A DNA stretch of 64,000 nucleotides from Cystobacter ferrugineus (GCF_001887355.1 NZ_MPIN01000014.1:62001-126000), one strand, 5' to 3'. Positions 42,810-54,025 are shown, counted from the first letter of the stretch. Translations and numbers: made by a program. The notes: generated from the letters alone by a model not told the origin.

Positions 42810-45800
42810 TGAAGCTGTGCGGAGAGGCGGTTGTCGAAGCGGTACTCGGCACGCGCTCGGGTGCCGCGCCCGCTCACGGGCTGTGAGAGCCCAATCTTAA
42901 GCTGCTCGGTGAGGAACTTCGACTCCAACCGTGCCGTGGGCTCGGCCTGTTGGGTGACGTCGTTGTAGCTGGTGGAGATCTGCAGGGACAGGTCCTTGAG
43001 GACCGGGTTGCTGGGAAGGAAGCGCTTCACCTGCCGGTCCAGCCCGGACATGTTGAAGAAGGCCTCGGCGGCGAGCCCCACGCCAGCCGAGGTGGCCGTC
43101 TCCCGGTCCGTGCTCATGAAGCCCAGGGTGAGCAGCGACAGCACGTCGCCCTCGGGCAGGGCCGGCTCGGAGGTGAGCATCACCTGGGGCGCGGCGGGAC
43201 GGCCGAAGGCGTGCAATTTCACCTGGTATTCGCGCACCTGGGACTGGGCGCGCAGGTCGAACACCGGATCGATGCCATACCGGTCCTGGAATTCAATCTG
43301 ACCGCGGGTGATGGTGAACTGGTTGTTGCGGAAGAAGGCCTGGCTGTCCGCGTCGGTCTCCACCGTGCCGAGCACGCCCGGGCGCACGTTGGTCCCGGTG
43401 AGGCGCAACGAGCCCTTCAGCCGGGCCCGGGCCAGGTTGTTGTCCACGTACACGTCGTTCAGGTTCAACCTGACGTCCAGGGTCAGGTACTCGCGAGGAC
43501 GCTCGGTGGTGGGGGAAGGCAGCACGATGCGCCGGGACAGCCGCTTGAGGATGTCCTCCAGTTCCAGGCCACGGCGATAGCGCAGGTCGAGGATATCCAG
43601 CACGCCCCCCAGCGTCAGCGCCTCCGGCGTGCCGGTGAGCGACAACTGCCCGGTGGTGATGAAGGGCAGGTCCTCGTGCAAGCGCATGGACACCTTGGAG
43701 AGCTGCACGTCCAGCGACACGTCCGTGGGCTGGAAGTCGCGCAGGCGCACGTCGCCCTGGGCCTGGACACGGCCCTCGTTGAGGGTGCCCTCCAGGGACT
43801 CGAGGAGGATGCGCTGCTCGGTGAATTCCACCCGGCCGGACACCGACCGGGCCGACATCGGCTGGTCGCGCAGGGACAACCGGGCGTCGGAGATGAGGGC
43901 CGTGCCCGCCAGGGACGGACGGTCCGGCCTGCCGCTGGCCACGGCGCTGAGCTCCACGCTCCCCGCGGTGCGCGTGAACATCGGCGCGAGCGACTCCAGC
44001 AGGCGCAGGTCCACGGCCCCCTGGAGGAAGAACTCCATCTGCTCGGGAGTGGCCCAACCGCTGGCGGACAGTGTGGTGTCCTGGCCGCGCAGGGTGAAGG
44101 AGGGCACCGTCAGTCGCTCGTTCGCGTAGTCGAGAACGATGGGCCCCTCGTTCTCGACCGAGACCACCTCGCGAGACAGAGCGAGCCGCTCCACTCGGGC
44201 ATTGAGCTGGAGCGCATCCGTGTCGCGCAGCGCCCCCTGCGCCTGAACCACCGCCTTGATCGAGCCGGACACGCCCTGGGTGAAGGCACTGGCGGGCAGC
44301 AGGGGGCGAATCTCCGGCAGCTCCAGTGTCACCAGGGCCTCGAAGGGATAGGGCTCCTTGAGACGCAGGGACAGCACGCCGCTCGTGTCGCGCGAGGGGC
44401 GGCCCACCACCTGCAGCTCGCGCCCCTCGAGCCGGGCCTCCAGGTCCATGTTGCCCAGGTCGCGCTCGGCGAACGTCACCCGGGGGCCCCACACCCGCGC
44501 CGTCGTCACCGGCACGTCCGTGTCGCCCGACACCGAGCCCTCCATCGCCAGCGTCCCCTCCACGCCCAGGCGCCTGGCCGACTCCGCGCCGACGAGCTCC
44601 ACCAGGGACAGGCGCTCCCCGCCGAACCGGTAGTCCAGCCGGCCCTTGTCCGGCCCGGAGAGGAAGAAGGAGCCCTCCACCCAGGTGAGGCCCAGCGGCC
44701 CCTCCAGCGCCGTGCGCTCGAGCACCATGGCCCCACCCCGGTCGAAGCGCAGCCGCGTCGAGCCATCACCCATGCGGCGCCCGTAGTAGGTGGTGTTGCG
44801 GAAATCCAGGGCGACCAGTCCCTCGAACTGATCCAGCGGGCTGTCGATCTCCACGCGGCCCGAGGCCTCGCCCACCAGCGGGCCCTGCAGGAGGGAGACG
44901 TTGGGGTGCATCGGGGCGATGAAGTCGATGAGATCCTCGGTTCGGCCGCGCGGCACCTCCACCTCGGTGCGCAGGTGCAGGGAGCGGCCGAAGGTGAGCG
45001 CCGCGTTGCCGAAGTACTGGGTGCGCCCCTTCTGGCCGGAGAACATGGGCAGGCCGAGCACCTTGTCCTGGTACGTCACCTTGCCCTGCACCACGCCCAG
45101 GTCGAAGTTCCAGAACTCGAAGTCGCGCAGGGACAGGTCCGCGCCAATGCGCACCTTCGTGTAGGGGCCCTCGACCGTGGTGCTCACCGAGCCGCGTCCC
45201 GCCCACGCGAGCTGGGCGATGTGGCCGAAATCGGAGAGGTCCACGTCACCCCGGACATCCACCAACAGACCCCGTTGGGTATCGAAGAAGAGCGTGGCGC
45301 CACCACCGATGCGCGAGCGGCCCGAGGAGATCTGCACGTCGGAGAAGGTGACGCGGTCGGACAGCAGCGACACCCGCGTGCGCGCGGAGCCCCGCTCGTA
45401 GGTGAGGAAGGTACGTCCGCGATCCGCCGGTGCATCGAAGGCGCGCGAGGCGAGCACGAAGCGGCCGTGAGACAGCTCCAGGTCACCCGAGAGCTGGAAC
45501 CTGGACAGGAGCGTGCCGGACAGACGGGCCTTCGCCGTCGTGACGGGGAAATCCACCCAGGAGCCCGGAACGCCGGCCTTCTCCAGGATGCGGCCGAACG
45601 ACGCGTCGTGGACCTCCAGCGCCAGGGAGACCGGCAGGCCCGAGCGCAGCGCGAGCGAGCCGGTGACGCGCGCGTCTCCCGCGCCGATGGGCAGCCGCAG
45701 TTCCTCGAGCGTCACCGTCTCGCCGGAGTAGATGAGCCGCGCGGTGAACGTGCCCGGCGAGAACTTCCCATACGCGAGCCCGCTGCCCGACAGCTCCGCG

Positions 45801-46666
45801 GACACGGTGGGCGCGGCCGGAGGACCATTGATCGTCAGACGCGTCCAGAGGTGGCCCTGGGCGGGCTTGGGCAACAGCCCCGAGCGGGACAGCGTGCGCA
45901 GCGGCAGGAACACCTGGGCATCGAGCGCGAGGTTCGGCTCGCACAGCCGCTCCACCCGTCCGGAGATGTTCACCGTCGCCTCGTCGAGCGCCACCTCGCC
46001 CCGGTCCACCTCCAGGAGCTGCTCCTCCACGTCCAGGGCGCCCGAGACCGCCAGACGGCCCAGGGCGAACTCCTTTCCGGGCCCCAGCCGCACGAGGCCC
46101 TGCCGGGCCTCCATCTCGAACTCCTCCTCGCCCCAGCGCTCGCGCAGGTTCACGTCCAGCTCGGACAGCTCCACCTGTCGGCCGCCGGGCAGCAGCAGCC
46201 GCACCTCCGCGCGGGTGAGGCTCAGCCGCGCCAGACTCAACCGGCGCAGGGGCACGAGCGGGCACACGCCCGGCTCGCTCCGGGGCGCCCGCGGGCGCGT
46301 CAGGTCCAACGCGAGCCGGGGCCGGCTCACGCGCACGAGATCGATGGCGAGCTGGCCCGAGAAGAGGTTGGGCAGACCGAGCTGCACCTCGGCCTGGTCC
46401 GCGGCGAACAGGGGCGAGTCGCTCTTGCCGGGCTCGGAGACGGACACGCCGCGCAGCACGAGCCGCTGGCCGAGCGGATCCACCTCGCACTCACCGATGC
46501 CCACGTCCAGGCCGAGCAGCGAGGGCAACTGGCGCCGCGCCTGGGCGCAGACGGTGTCCCAGGCCGTGCGCGTGCGCAGCAGCAACACCGTCCCCACCAC
46601 GAGCGCGAGGACGATGAGCCACGCGGGAATGCGCCGCGCGCCCTGCTGCCTGTTCCTAGGGGCCAA
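42725..46666 (-). CDS. tamB: translocation and assembly module protein TamB
   Basis: This 1313-residue protein of the AsmA/TamB superfamily has an N-terminal membrane anchor (IPAWLIVLALVVGTVLLLRT, residues about 13-32), followed by a long periplasmic run of repeated beta-taco strands typical of lipid-bridging proteins. The C-terminal TamB domain (DUF490) covers about the last 350 residues, with DVRLNLNDVYVDNNLARARLKGSL and GGTVETD-like segments, ending FDNRLSAQLQWDNEHSENAL. TamB spans the periplasm and works with TamA; recent work ties the family to phospholipid transport. It lies directly after the ExeA-like gene (5 bases) and before tamA. Confidence 0.92.
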   Translation of the reverse strand: MAPRNRQQGARRIPAWLIVLALVVGTVLLLRTRTAWDTVCAQARRQLPSLLGLDVGIGECEVDPLGQRLVLRGVSVSEPGKSDSPLFAADQAEVQLGLPNLFSGQLAIDLVRVSRPRLALDLTRPRAPRSEPGVCPLVPLRRLSLARLSLTRAEVRLLLPGGRQVELSELDVNLRERWGEEEFEMEARQGLVRLGPGKEFALGRLAVSGALDVEEQLLEVDRGEVALDEATVNISGRVERLCEPNLALDAQVFLPLRTLSRSGLLPKPAQGHLWTRLTINGPPAAPTVSAELSGSGLAYGKFSPGTFTARLIYSGETVTLEELRLPIGAGDARVTGSLALRSGLPVSLALEVHDASFGRILEKAGVPGSWVDFPVTTAKARLSGTLLSRFQLSGDLELSHGRFVLASRAFDAPADRGRTFLTYERGSARTRVSLLSDRVTFSDVQISSGRSRIGGGATLFFDTQRGLLVDVRGDVDLSDFGHIAQLAWAGRGSVSTTVEGPYTKVRIGADLSLRDFEFWNFDLGVVQGKVTYQDKVLGLPMFSGQKGRTQYFGNAALTFGRSLHLRTEVEVPRGRTEDLIDFIAPMHPNVSLLQGPLVGEASGRVEIDSPLDQFEGLVALDFRNTTYYGRRMGDGSTRLRFDRGGAMVLERTALEGPLGLTWVEGSFFLSGPDKGRLDYRFGGERLSLVELVGAESARRLGVEGTLAMEGSVSGDTDVPVTTARVWGPRVTFAERDLGNMDLEARLEGRELQVVGRPSRDTSGVLSLRLKEPYPFEALVTLELPEIRPLLPASAFTQGVSGSIKAVVQAQGALRDTDALQLNARVERLALSREVVSVENEGPIVLDYANERLTVPSFTLRGQDTTLSASGWATPEQMEFFLQGAVDLRLLESLAPMFTRTAGSVELSAVASGRPDRPSLAGTALISDARLSLRDQPMSARSVSGRVEFTEQRILLESLEGTLNEGRVQAQGDVRLRDFQPTDVSLDVQLSKVSMRLHEDLPFITTGQLSLTGTPEALTLGGVLDILDLRYRRGLELEDILKRLSRRIVLPSPTTERPREYLTLDVRLNLNDVYVDNNLARARLKGSLRLTGTNVRPGVLGTVETDADSQAFFRNNQFTITRGQIEFQDRYGIDPVFDLRAQSQVREYQVKLHAFGRPAAPQVMLTSEPALPEGDVLSLLTLGFMSTDRETATSAGVGLAAEAFFNMSGLDRQVKRFLPSNPVLKDLSLQISTSYNDVTQQAEPTARLESKFLTEQLKIGLSQPVSGRGTRARAEYRFDNRLSAQLQWDNEHSENALSTLGNLGLELKLGWESE

Positions 46667-46671
46667 AACCG

Positions 46672-47604
46672 CTACAGTTTACCCAGTCCCTCGAGGTAGC
46701 GATCGATCTCCGCGAGGTCCACCTTCGAGCTGCTGACTGGCCGACTGGCTGGGGTGGGGAGTTGGGGGGTGGTAGCGGAGGCGGAGCCACCCTGCAGCCC
46801 CAGGTTGTCCGCGACCCGCAGGATGAGCGTCTGGCCGATCGTCTGCTCCCGGAGCAGGAAGGCCTCGAAGAGGGCGTTGTCGCAGATGCTGTTGATGACG
46901 CGCGGGGTGCCGCCCGAGCGCTGGTGCACGGTGGCCAACGCCTCGGGGGTGAAGGGCATGCGAGGACAGCCAGCCAGCCGCAGGCGGTGCTTGATGTAGG
47001 CCTCGGTGGACTCGGCGGTGAAGGGCTCGAGCTTGTAGCGCAGCGCCACGCGCTGGGCGAGCGGCGGGTCCAGCTTGAGGTTCTTCTCGATCTCCGGCAG
47101 CCCGAAGAAGACGAAGGAGATGAGCTTGCGCTCGGGGACCTCCAGGTTGAGCAGCCCCCGGAACTCCTCCATGAGCTCACGCGTCTCGAGCATCTGGGCC
47201 TCGTCGATGAGGACGACGGCCTTCTTGCCGGACTCGTAGATTTGAAGCAGCCGCTGGTAGAGCTGCGACAGCAGGGCGAGCTTCTCCTGGGCGGGGTTCT
47301 CCACGCCCAGTTGCAGGGCGATGCGGCGCAGGAGCCAGTTGGCGGTGATGCCCGAGTGGATGATGACGAGCAGCGCGGCCTCGTACTCGGACTCGGGCAG
47401 CGAGTCGAGCATGCGGCGCGCCAGCGTCGTCTTGCCCGCCCCGATATCACCCACCAGGATGGACAGACCCTTCATGTAGCTCACGGCATGCATGAGCCGC
47501 GTCAGGGCCTGGGAGTGCTGGGCCGAGTTGTAATAGAAGCGGCTCACCGGAGCGTTGGAGAAGGCCTCCTGGGTGAGTTCGAAGTAGTCGAGGTAGGTGG
47601 TCAT
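46672..47604 (-). CDS. ExeA-like AAA ATPase
   Basis: This 310-residue ATPase of the ExeA/GspA family is cytoplasmic. It has Walker A GDIGAGKTTLARRM near residue 53, Walker B KKAVVLIDEAQML near 128, sensor-type FVFFGLPEIEKN near 158 and R-G-G-T-P-R near 233. Unlike ExeA it has no transmembrane helix or peptidoglycan-binding domain. ExeAB helps a type II secretin cross the peptidoglycan. The window holds the pilus secretin PilQ, 7 kb upstream in the same direction, but a role in its assembly is inference. It lies between the TPR protein and tamB, 24 and 5 bases away. Confidence 0.88.
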   Translation of the reverse strand: MTTYLDYFELTQEAFSNAPVSRFYYNSAQHSQALTRLMHAVSYMKGLSILVGDIGAGKTTLARRMLDSLPESEYEAALLVIIHSGITANWLLRRIALQLGVENPAQEKLALLSQLYQRLLQIYESGKKAVVLIDEAQMLETRELMEEFRGLLNLEVPERKLISFVFFGLPEIEKNLKLDPPLAQRVALRYKLEPFTAESTEAYIKHRLRLAGCPRMPFTPEALATVHQRSGGTPRVINSICDNALFEAFLLREQTIGQTLILRVADNLGLQGGSASATTPQLPTPASRPVSSSKVDLAEIDRYLEGLGKL

Positions 47605-47628
47605 GGTCTCGGCGAACCTCGGACTGCG

Positions 47629-50600
47629 CTAGACGTAGCCGACCTTACGCGGTTTGGCGGCCGTGGGGGGAGCCGTCACGGCGGGCCGGTTCCCCATCCC
47701 CGCGGCCCCGCCTGGCCGGGAGGAGGCAGCGGGCAGCGGATCCGCCACGGGAGACGTGGTGGCGGACAGCCGCTCCACGTGGGCGGCGACGTCGCGGAAC
47801 CTCGCGTCGAGCCCGGCGACCCGCTGGAAGTGGTAGAGCGCCTTGCCCGACTCGCCCACGGCATCGTAGGCCATGGCGAGCTCGAAGCCGAGCGCCTTGG
47901 GGACCTCCCCGACGGCGTGCTCGGAGGCGAGCGCCTGCTTGAAGGTTCCCACCGCCGCGCGGGCATCGCCCTTCTGGAGCTGCAGCATGCCCGTCATGGT
48001 GAGGCAGTCCAGCTCGCGCTTCTTGCCCAGGCAGCCCTCGCGCGCCACGGCGAACTCGTGGAGCGCGTCGTCGATGAGGCCCATCTCCCGGTAGGCGATG
48101 CCCAGATCGTAGTGCGTGTCCACGTCCTCGGGCTTGACCACCTTGGCGAGGCCCTTCTTGAACTCGGCGAACACCTCCTCCACCGAGTACTGGAAGTCCT
48201 CCTCCACGGGAGGCGCGGCCTGCTCGACACCCAGGTCGCCGAACTCGCCGGCCAGCTCCGACGCCAGCACGAAGGCATCGCGCTCCGCCGGGGACTCGCC
48301 CAGGGCGGGCACCACGGGCACGGCCACCATCTCGGTGGGAGACTCGTCCGACTCCGGAGACTCACCCGACTCGAGCGCCTCGAGCCGGGCCATCAGCTCG
48401 CTCGCGCGCGCATGGCCCGGGAAGGCAATCATCACCGTCTCGAGGATTTCCCGCGCCTCCTCGTAGATGCCCTGGTCGATGAAGAAGCTGGCCTCGTCGC
48501 ATTCCTCGCCACCGGGCTCTTCCTCGGGCGCCTCGACCACGGGGGCGGGCCTGGCCACCGGCGGAGGAGGCTTGGAGGCCACGGCCGGCGCGGGCCTGGC
48601 GGCGGGAACAGCGGGCTTGGCGGCGGGAGCCGCGGGCCTGGCGGCCGCGGCGGGCGGAGCCTTGGCAACGGGCGCGGGCGCCTGGACGGGAGCCCGGGGC
48701 GCCACGACGACGGGAGCGGGCTCCGGCTCCAGTTCGGGCTCCTCGAGCTCGTAGGCACCGAGCGCGGGCGAGTCCGCCGGCGTGCCTTCGTCGTCCATGT
48801 CGGGAGCGGCGAAGGGGTCCGGCTCGGAGCCGGTGGAGTCGGGCGACTCCAGCTCCAGCGCGTACTCGCGCGCCGGCTCCTCCTCCTCGGTGGTCTCCTC
48901 GCCCGTCAGCGGCTCGTCCTCGAACGGCGCCTCCAGGGGCTCATCCAGGGCGGGCGTGCCCACATAGGCGACCGTGGTCGCCTCGGGCTCTTCTTCCTCG
49001 CCGAGCAGGGGCTCGTCTTCCGCCGGCTCGTCCGCGAGCACCACCCCCTCCTCCTCATCGGAGTCCGAGGGGAGGCTGAACTCGCCAGAGACGATCTGCG
49101 CGTCCTCGTCGTGCTCGTCGCTCGCGGAGACGAGGGCCATCTCGTCATCCAAGGGCTGCGCGAGGGCATCCGGGGGAGCGTCGGCCACGACGATCTCATC
49201 GTCGTTGGAGTCGACGAGGATGGCGTCCTCGGCCACGGACTCCACGGAGGCCGCGCTGGGCACCGCGTCATCCGCCTGCAGCACGGACAGGAAGGCGGGA
49301 ACCTCGGGGTGGCCGGGGTTCTGCTGGAGGATGGTGGTCAGGTAGGGCTGGGCACGCTGCACCTCGGCGCGGCGCGTACACAGGCGCAGCACGTTGAGCA
49401 GCTGCTCGCCGGCCTGGGCCACGTTCCCCGAGGCGACGTAGATCTGGTACGCCTTCTCGTGCGCGTCGAGGTTCTCGGGGTCCACCGAGAAGATCTTCCG
49501 CAGGTGATCGAGCGCTTTGTCGTGCAGGCCGTACTTGACGTAGACGTCGGTCTCCGTGAGCAGCTTGGAGAACTGATCCTTGCCCGAGGAGGCCGGAGCG
49601 GCGGAAGCCGCCGGAGCGGCAGAAGCGGCCGGAGCGGCGGCGGGAGCCGCTGGCGCTGGGGTGCTCGCGGCAGGCGCGGCCGGAGCGGAAGGCGCCGCGG
49701 GAGTGGCCGCCACGGCGGCCATCGAGCGCGAGGGCCGGAAGGGAGGCTCCGCGGCGGCGGCCGGGGACACGGCGGCCATCGAGCGCGAGGGCCGGAAGGG
49801 AGGCTCCGCGGAGGACGCCGGGGGAGCCTCGGCCTGGTAGGCCTGGAGGTCCGCGTCGGTCGGATCCAGCTCCGCGATGCGATCCCAGATGTCGCGGGCA
49901 TCCTGGGCCCGGGAGCGCTCCTGATAGACCTTGGCCAGCTCCTTGTAGACGGAGATGGTCTTGGCGGTCTGGCCGAGCCCGTGGAAGGCCTGGGCCAGCA
50001 TGCTCAGCGTCTCGACGTCCCGTCCGTCCGCCTTGAAGCACACCTGGAGCCGGGCGAGCGCGCGCTTCTGGTCTCCCCGCGCGAGGTACTGCTGGGCCAG
50101 ATCCTTGGCCAGCGCGACGTTCTCCGGCTCCAGCGTGGCCAGGCGCTCGGCCACGCGGAACCAGTCATCCATCCGGTTGTTGCGCTTGAGGTACTCGGCG
50201 GCCTTCTTGAACTCCTGGGCGGCCTCGCGCGCCATGTTCTCGCGCGCGTACAGCTCGGCGAGCTTGATCTTCGACGCCACGTTCTCGGGGTCGAGATCCA
50301 CCATCTTCTTGAGCGTATCCAGGGAGTTCTTGACGTCGCCGGCCTTGTCGTAGTGGTTGGCGACGATCTGGAAATACGCCATGGCCTCGGACATCAGTCC
50401 GAGCTGCTGATGGAGCTCCGCGAGCTTGAGGTTGACTTCCAGCAGGTTGGGGTTGAGCTTGAGGACCTGCTTGTAGAGCGCGACGGCCTTGAGGAAGAAG
50501 CCATCGGCCGAATAACCCTCGGCGACCTTGGTGAAATAGAAGGCCGCCTGGACGTTGTCGTTCTTCTTCTGGAACAGCTCCCCCATCTTCTGCAGGACGC

Positions 50601-50712
50601 GGCCGTCCTTGGGGTCTGCATCCAGGACCTTCTGGTACTCCTTGATGGCTTTGTCGTAGGCGCCCTTCGCGACGAGCTTGGCGGCGGCTTCGATGATCTT
50701 GTTCTTGTCCAT
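47629..50712 (-). CDS. large TPR-repeat protein with acidic and Pro/Ala-rich linkers
   Basis: This 1027-residue protein has an N-terminal TPR array (residues about 1-285, such as AYDKAIKEYQKVLDADPKDG and VALYKQVLKLNPNLLEVNLK). A Pro/Ala-rich linker (about 290-380) contains a perfect 15-residue-scale duplication including EPPFRPSRSMAAV. A short TPR block lies at about 385-470, a long acidic stretch to about 690, and a final TPR block near 800-960. There is no signal peptide. It is probably a scaffold for protein assemblies. Myxobacterial motility and pilus loci often hold such proteins, but its partners are unknown. It is upstream of the ExeA-like gene and downstream of accC. Confidence 0.88.
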   Translation of the reverse strand: MDKNKIIEAAAKLVAKGAYDKAIKEYQKVLDADPKDGRVLQKMGELFQKKNDNVQAAFYFTKVAEGYSADGFFLKAVALYKQVLKLNPNLLEVNLKLAELHQQLGLMSEAMAYFQIVANHYDKAGDVKNSLDTLKKMVDLDPENVASKIKLAELYARENMAREAAQEFKKAAEYLKRNNRMDDWFRVAERLATLEPENVALAKDLAQQYLARGDQKRALARLQVCFKADGRDVETLSMLAQAFHGLGQTAKTISVYKELAKVYQERSRAQDARDIWDRIAELDPTDADLQAYQAEAPPASSAEPPFRPSRSMAAVSPAAAAEPPFRPSRSMAAVAATPAAPSAPAAPAASTPAPAAPAAAPAASAAPAASAAPASSGKDQFSKLLTETDVYVKYGLHDKALDHLRKIFSVDPENLDAHEKAYQIYVASGNVAQAGEQLLNVLRLCTRRAEVQRAQPYLTTILQQNPGHPEVPAFLSVLQADDAVPSAASVESVAEDAILVDSNDDEIVVADAPPDALAQPLDDEMALVSASDEHDEDAQIVSGEFSLPSDSDEEEGVVLADEPAEDEPLLGEEEEPEATTVAYVGTPALDEPLEAPFEDEPLTGEETTEEEEPAREYALELESPDSTGSEPDPFAAPDMDDEGTPADSPALGAYELEEPELEPEPAPVVVAPRAPVQAPAPVAKAPPAAAARPAAPAAKPAVPAARPAPAVASKPPPPVARPAPVVEAPEEEPGGEECDEASFFIDQGIYEEAREILETVMIAFPGHARASELMARLEALESGESPESDESPTEMVAVPVVPALGESPAERDAFVLASELAGEFGDLGVEQAAPPVEEDFQYSVEEVFAEFKKGLAKVVKPEDVDTHYDLGIAYREMGLIDDALHEFAVAREGCLGKKRELDCLTMTGMLQLQKGDARAAVGTFKQALASEHAVGEVPKALGFELAMAYDAVGESGKALYHFQRVAGLDARFRDVAAHVERLSATTSPVADPLPAASSRPGGAAGMGNRPAVTAPPTAAKPRKVGYV
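49711..49811 (-). repeat. 44-bp perfect direct repeat inside the TPR gene
   Basis: Two identical 44-base copies lie at 49711-49754 and 49768-49811, offset by 57 bases (19 codons). They encode the repeated EPPFRPSRSMAAV segments in the linker. Perfect DNA identity in a linker suggests a recent in-frame duplication. Confidence 0.9.
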
Positions 50713-50843
50713 CGAGCGTGGGCTTCCTGCCGAGCGAACCCCCTGGAAAAGTTGGGGTTTCTGCTTCCTTCAAGGAGACTGCGAGGGAGGTGGGAGGCTA
50801 GCGGAATCATCCCTCGGGGGTCAAGGAATCCACCGGGCCTGGA

Positions 50844-50861
50844 CCCCTGTCGGATCAGGGG
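50844..50861 (-). terminator. hairpin after accC
   Basis: CCCCTG (50844-50849) and CAGGGG (50856-50861) form a 6-bp stem with a 6-base loop in the 176-base gap between the accC stop and the TPR gene start. No T tract follows, so it is a weak terminator candidate or a processing site. Confidence 0.3.
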
Positions 50862-50888
50862 CTTGGGTAAGGAGCAACCAGGCAACCG

Positions 50889-52274
<1,386 letters not shown>

Positions 52275-52315
52275 GATGTCGTGCCTCCGCGGGGCGCGAG
52301 GAGCGCCCGCGTATG

Positions 52316-52900
52316 TCAGACCGGCTCGATGCGGAACAGCGTCTGGCCGAACTCGACCGGTTGCCCGTTCTCCACGAGGATTTCCGCCACGCGACCCGCC
52401 ACGTCGGCTTCAATCTCGTTCATCAGCTTCATGGCCTCGATGATGCAAAGCACCTGGCCCTTCTTCACCACCGAGCCCACCTCCACGAAGCTGGGCTGGT
52501 CCGGAGCGGGCGTCCGGTAGAACGTCCCCACGAACGGGCTGGTGACGGCATGGCCAGCCTTCTCCGCCGCGGACGGGGCGGGAGCAACAGCGGGAGCCGG
52601 CGCGGACGCGACGGGCGCGGCGACCGGAGGCACGGCGGCCACCAGGGGAGCGGGCGTCACCGAGGGGGTGATGGGCGCCGCGTGCACGATGGTCGGCGAG
52701 GGCACCTGGCCCCGGCGGATGAGCAGGCGCTCATCGCCCCGCTGCCAGTCGAGCCGCGTCACCTCCGAGGCCTCGAGGATCTCGACGATCTGCCGCAGGG
52801 ACTCCACGTCCAGGGAGGTGCTGTTGCCCTCCACGCGGATACCCTCGGTCCGCGCGCCGGGCGCGGACTCGGTTCGGACTGCCTTGCGCTTGCTTGCCAC
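52316..52900 (-). CDS. accB: acetyl-CoA carboxylase biotin carboxyl carrier protein
   Basis: This 194-residue BCCP carries the biotin of acetyl-CoA carboxylase. The C-terminal biotinyl domain has the biotinylation motif [18 protein letters not shown], with the acceptor Lys in E-A-M-K-L near residue 157. An Ala/Pro-rich linker (residues about 75-105) joins it to a short N-terminal region ([21 protein letters not shown]). The start is GTG 52900 with GGAGGGG about 9 bases upstream; a longer frame would enter the efp region. It forms efp-accB-accC with its neighbours, a common pairing in bacteria. Confidence 0.95.
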   Translation of the reverse strand: MASKRKAVRTESAPGARTEGIRVEGNSTSLDVESLRQIVEILEASEVTRLDWQRGDERLLIRRGQVPSPTIVHAAPITPSVTPAPLVAAVPPVAAPVASAPAPAVAPAPSAAEKAGHAVTSPFVGTFYRTPAPDQPSFVEVGSVVKKGQVLCIIEAMKLMNEIEADVAGRVAEILVENGQPVEFGQTLFRIEPV

Positions 52901-52934
52901 GGTTACGTCCCCTCCCTGGGCCCCGATGAACCGA

Positions 52935-53516
52935 CTAACCCGCGGTGGCCACGCGCGTGAGGTACTTGCCACCCTCGCGCGTGTCGATCTTGAGGATGTC
53001 GCCCTCGTTGATGAACAGCGGCACGTTGACGACGAAGCCCGTCTCCAACGTGGCCGGCTTCAGGGCGCCGGACACGGTGTCGCCACGCACGCCCGGATCG
53101 CACTTGGTGACCTTCAAGTCCACCGAGTTCGGCAGCGTCACGGCGATGGCCTTGCCGTTCCAGAAGAGCACGTCGGCGTCGATGTTCTCCTTCAGGAAGT
53201 TCTTCGCGTCCCCGAGCACCTTCTCGCCGATGAAGGTCTGCTCGAAGTTGCGCTTGTCCATGAAGTAGTAGTCGCCGTCCTGGACGTAGAGGAACTGCAT
53301 CGCCTTCTCCTCGATGTCCGGCACGCCCACCTTGTCACCGGACTTCATCGTGGGCTCCAGCACGCGCCCGGACAGCAGGCTGCGAATCTTGGTGCGCACG
53401 AAGGCCGAGCCCTTGCCGGGCTTGACGTGCTGGAAGTACTCGATCACGAACGGCTCACCGTCGATCTCGATCTTCAGGCCATTGCGGAATTCGGATGTAT
53501 CGATGACACCGGCCAT
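52935..53516 (-). CDS. efp: translation elongation factor P
   Basis: This factor binds beside the peptidyl-tRNA and relieves stalling at polyproline stretches. The protein has 193 residues. Its three-domain layout is typical: KOW-like N-terminus ([20 protein letters not shown]), middle OB fold and C-terminal OB fold ([19 protein letters not shown], the EF-P signature near residue 145). Lys35 in VKPGKGSAF is the position that is beta-lysylated in enterics. Several proteins in this window have long proline runs (the TonB/TolA-like protein, PilP, the TPR protein), so it is likely needed here. ATG 53516 is chosen. Confidence 0.96.
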   Translation of the reverse strand: MAGVIDTSEFRNGLKIEIDGEPFVIEYFQHVKPGKGSAFVRTKIRSLLSGRVLEPTMKSGDKVGVPDIEEKAMQFLYVQDGDYYFMDKRNFEQTFIGEKVLGDAKNFLKENIDADVLFWNGKAIAVTLPNSVDLKVTKCDPGVRGDTVSGALKPATLETGFVVNVPLFINEGDILKIDTREGGKYLTRVATAG

Positions 53517-53622
53517 GGACAGCTCCTTCGGACGACTCGTAAAAAGTCGGGGGTGTCTAGCCGATGGTGACGCGGCTTGCAAAGTGGAAAGGCGCGGCGC
53601 ACCGCGCCGTCCGCCCGCCAGC

Positions 53623-53985
53623 CTACAACTCGGCGCGGATCTTGGGCGCCGTGAGCCGCAGGACGTAGCGGCCCTTGCCGTAGTTACCGTCCGCCCGGAG
53701 GGCAAGCACCAGGAAGTACTCGGGCGACACCAGGCGCATGAGCGTCAGCACCCTCTCGCTGTTGATGCTGACCTCCTGCACCTCGCCCGTCTTGAGCGCC
53801 TCGGCGGCCTGCCGGAGTTGACCGAGCAGGTTGGCGTACTCGATCCACGCCCCGTTGAGCTCCAGCTCGAGCGCCTCCTCGTTCTGGTGGGTGTCCACGG
53901 CGATGCCGTCGAACCCCATCACGCTGCAGGCCAGCGCGCCATCTACCTGGTTGACCACGGACTCGAGGTGCGTGCGAAAGGACAT
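53623..53985 (-). CDS. Roadblock/LC7 domain protein
   Basis: This 120-residue single-domain protein has the Roadblock/LC7 fold: VVNQVDGALACSVMGFDGIAVDTH (residues 10-33), a central helix (EYANLLGQLRQAAEALKTGE) and the terminal strands LVLALRADGNYGKGRYVLRL. Roadblock proteins often regulate small Ras-like GTPases; in myxobacteria MglB is the GAP of the polarity switch MglA. This one is not MglB-like in its N-terminus, and no GTPase gene is nearby. It lies between efp and a lipoprotein gene downstream of pilQ, so a link to polar pili is possible but unproven. Confidence 0.85.
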   Translation of the reverse strand: MSFRTHLESVVNQVDGALACSVMGFDGIAVDTHQNEEALELELNGAWIEYANLLGQLRQAAEALKTGEVQEVSINSERVLTLMRLVSPEYFLVLALRADGNYGKGRYVLRLTAPKIRAEL

Positions 53986-54025
53986 GGCGGCTGGCTTCTA
54001 GGCGGCTGAGCGTGGAGGGTCAAGG

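Noticed and set aside
39618..42812. Open frame of over 1000 codons on the plus strand opposite tamA
   Set aside because: The frame has His/Arg/Gln/Gly-rich composition and no domain sense. It is the usual antisense shadow of a high-GC gene; tamA on the other strand has clear POTRA and barrel motifs.
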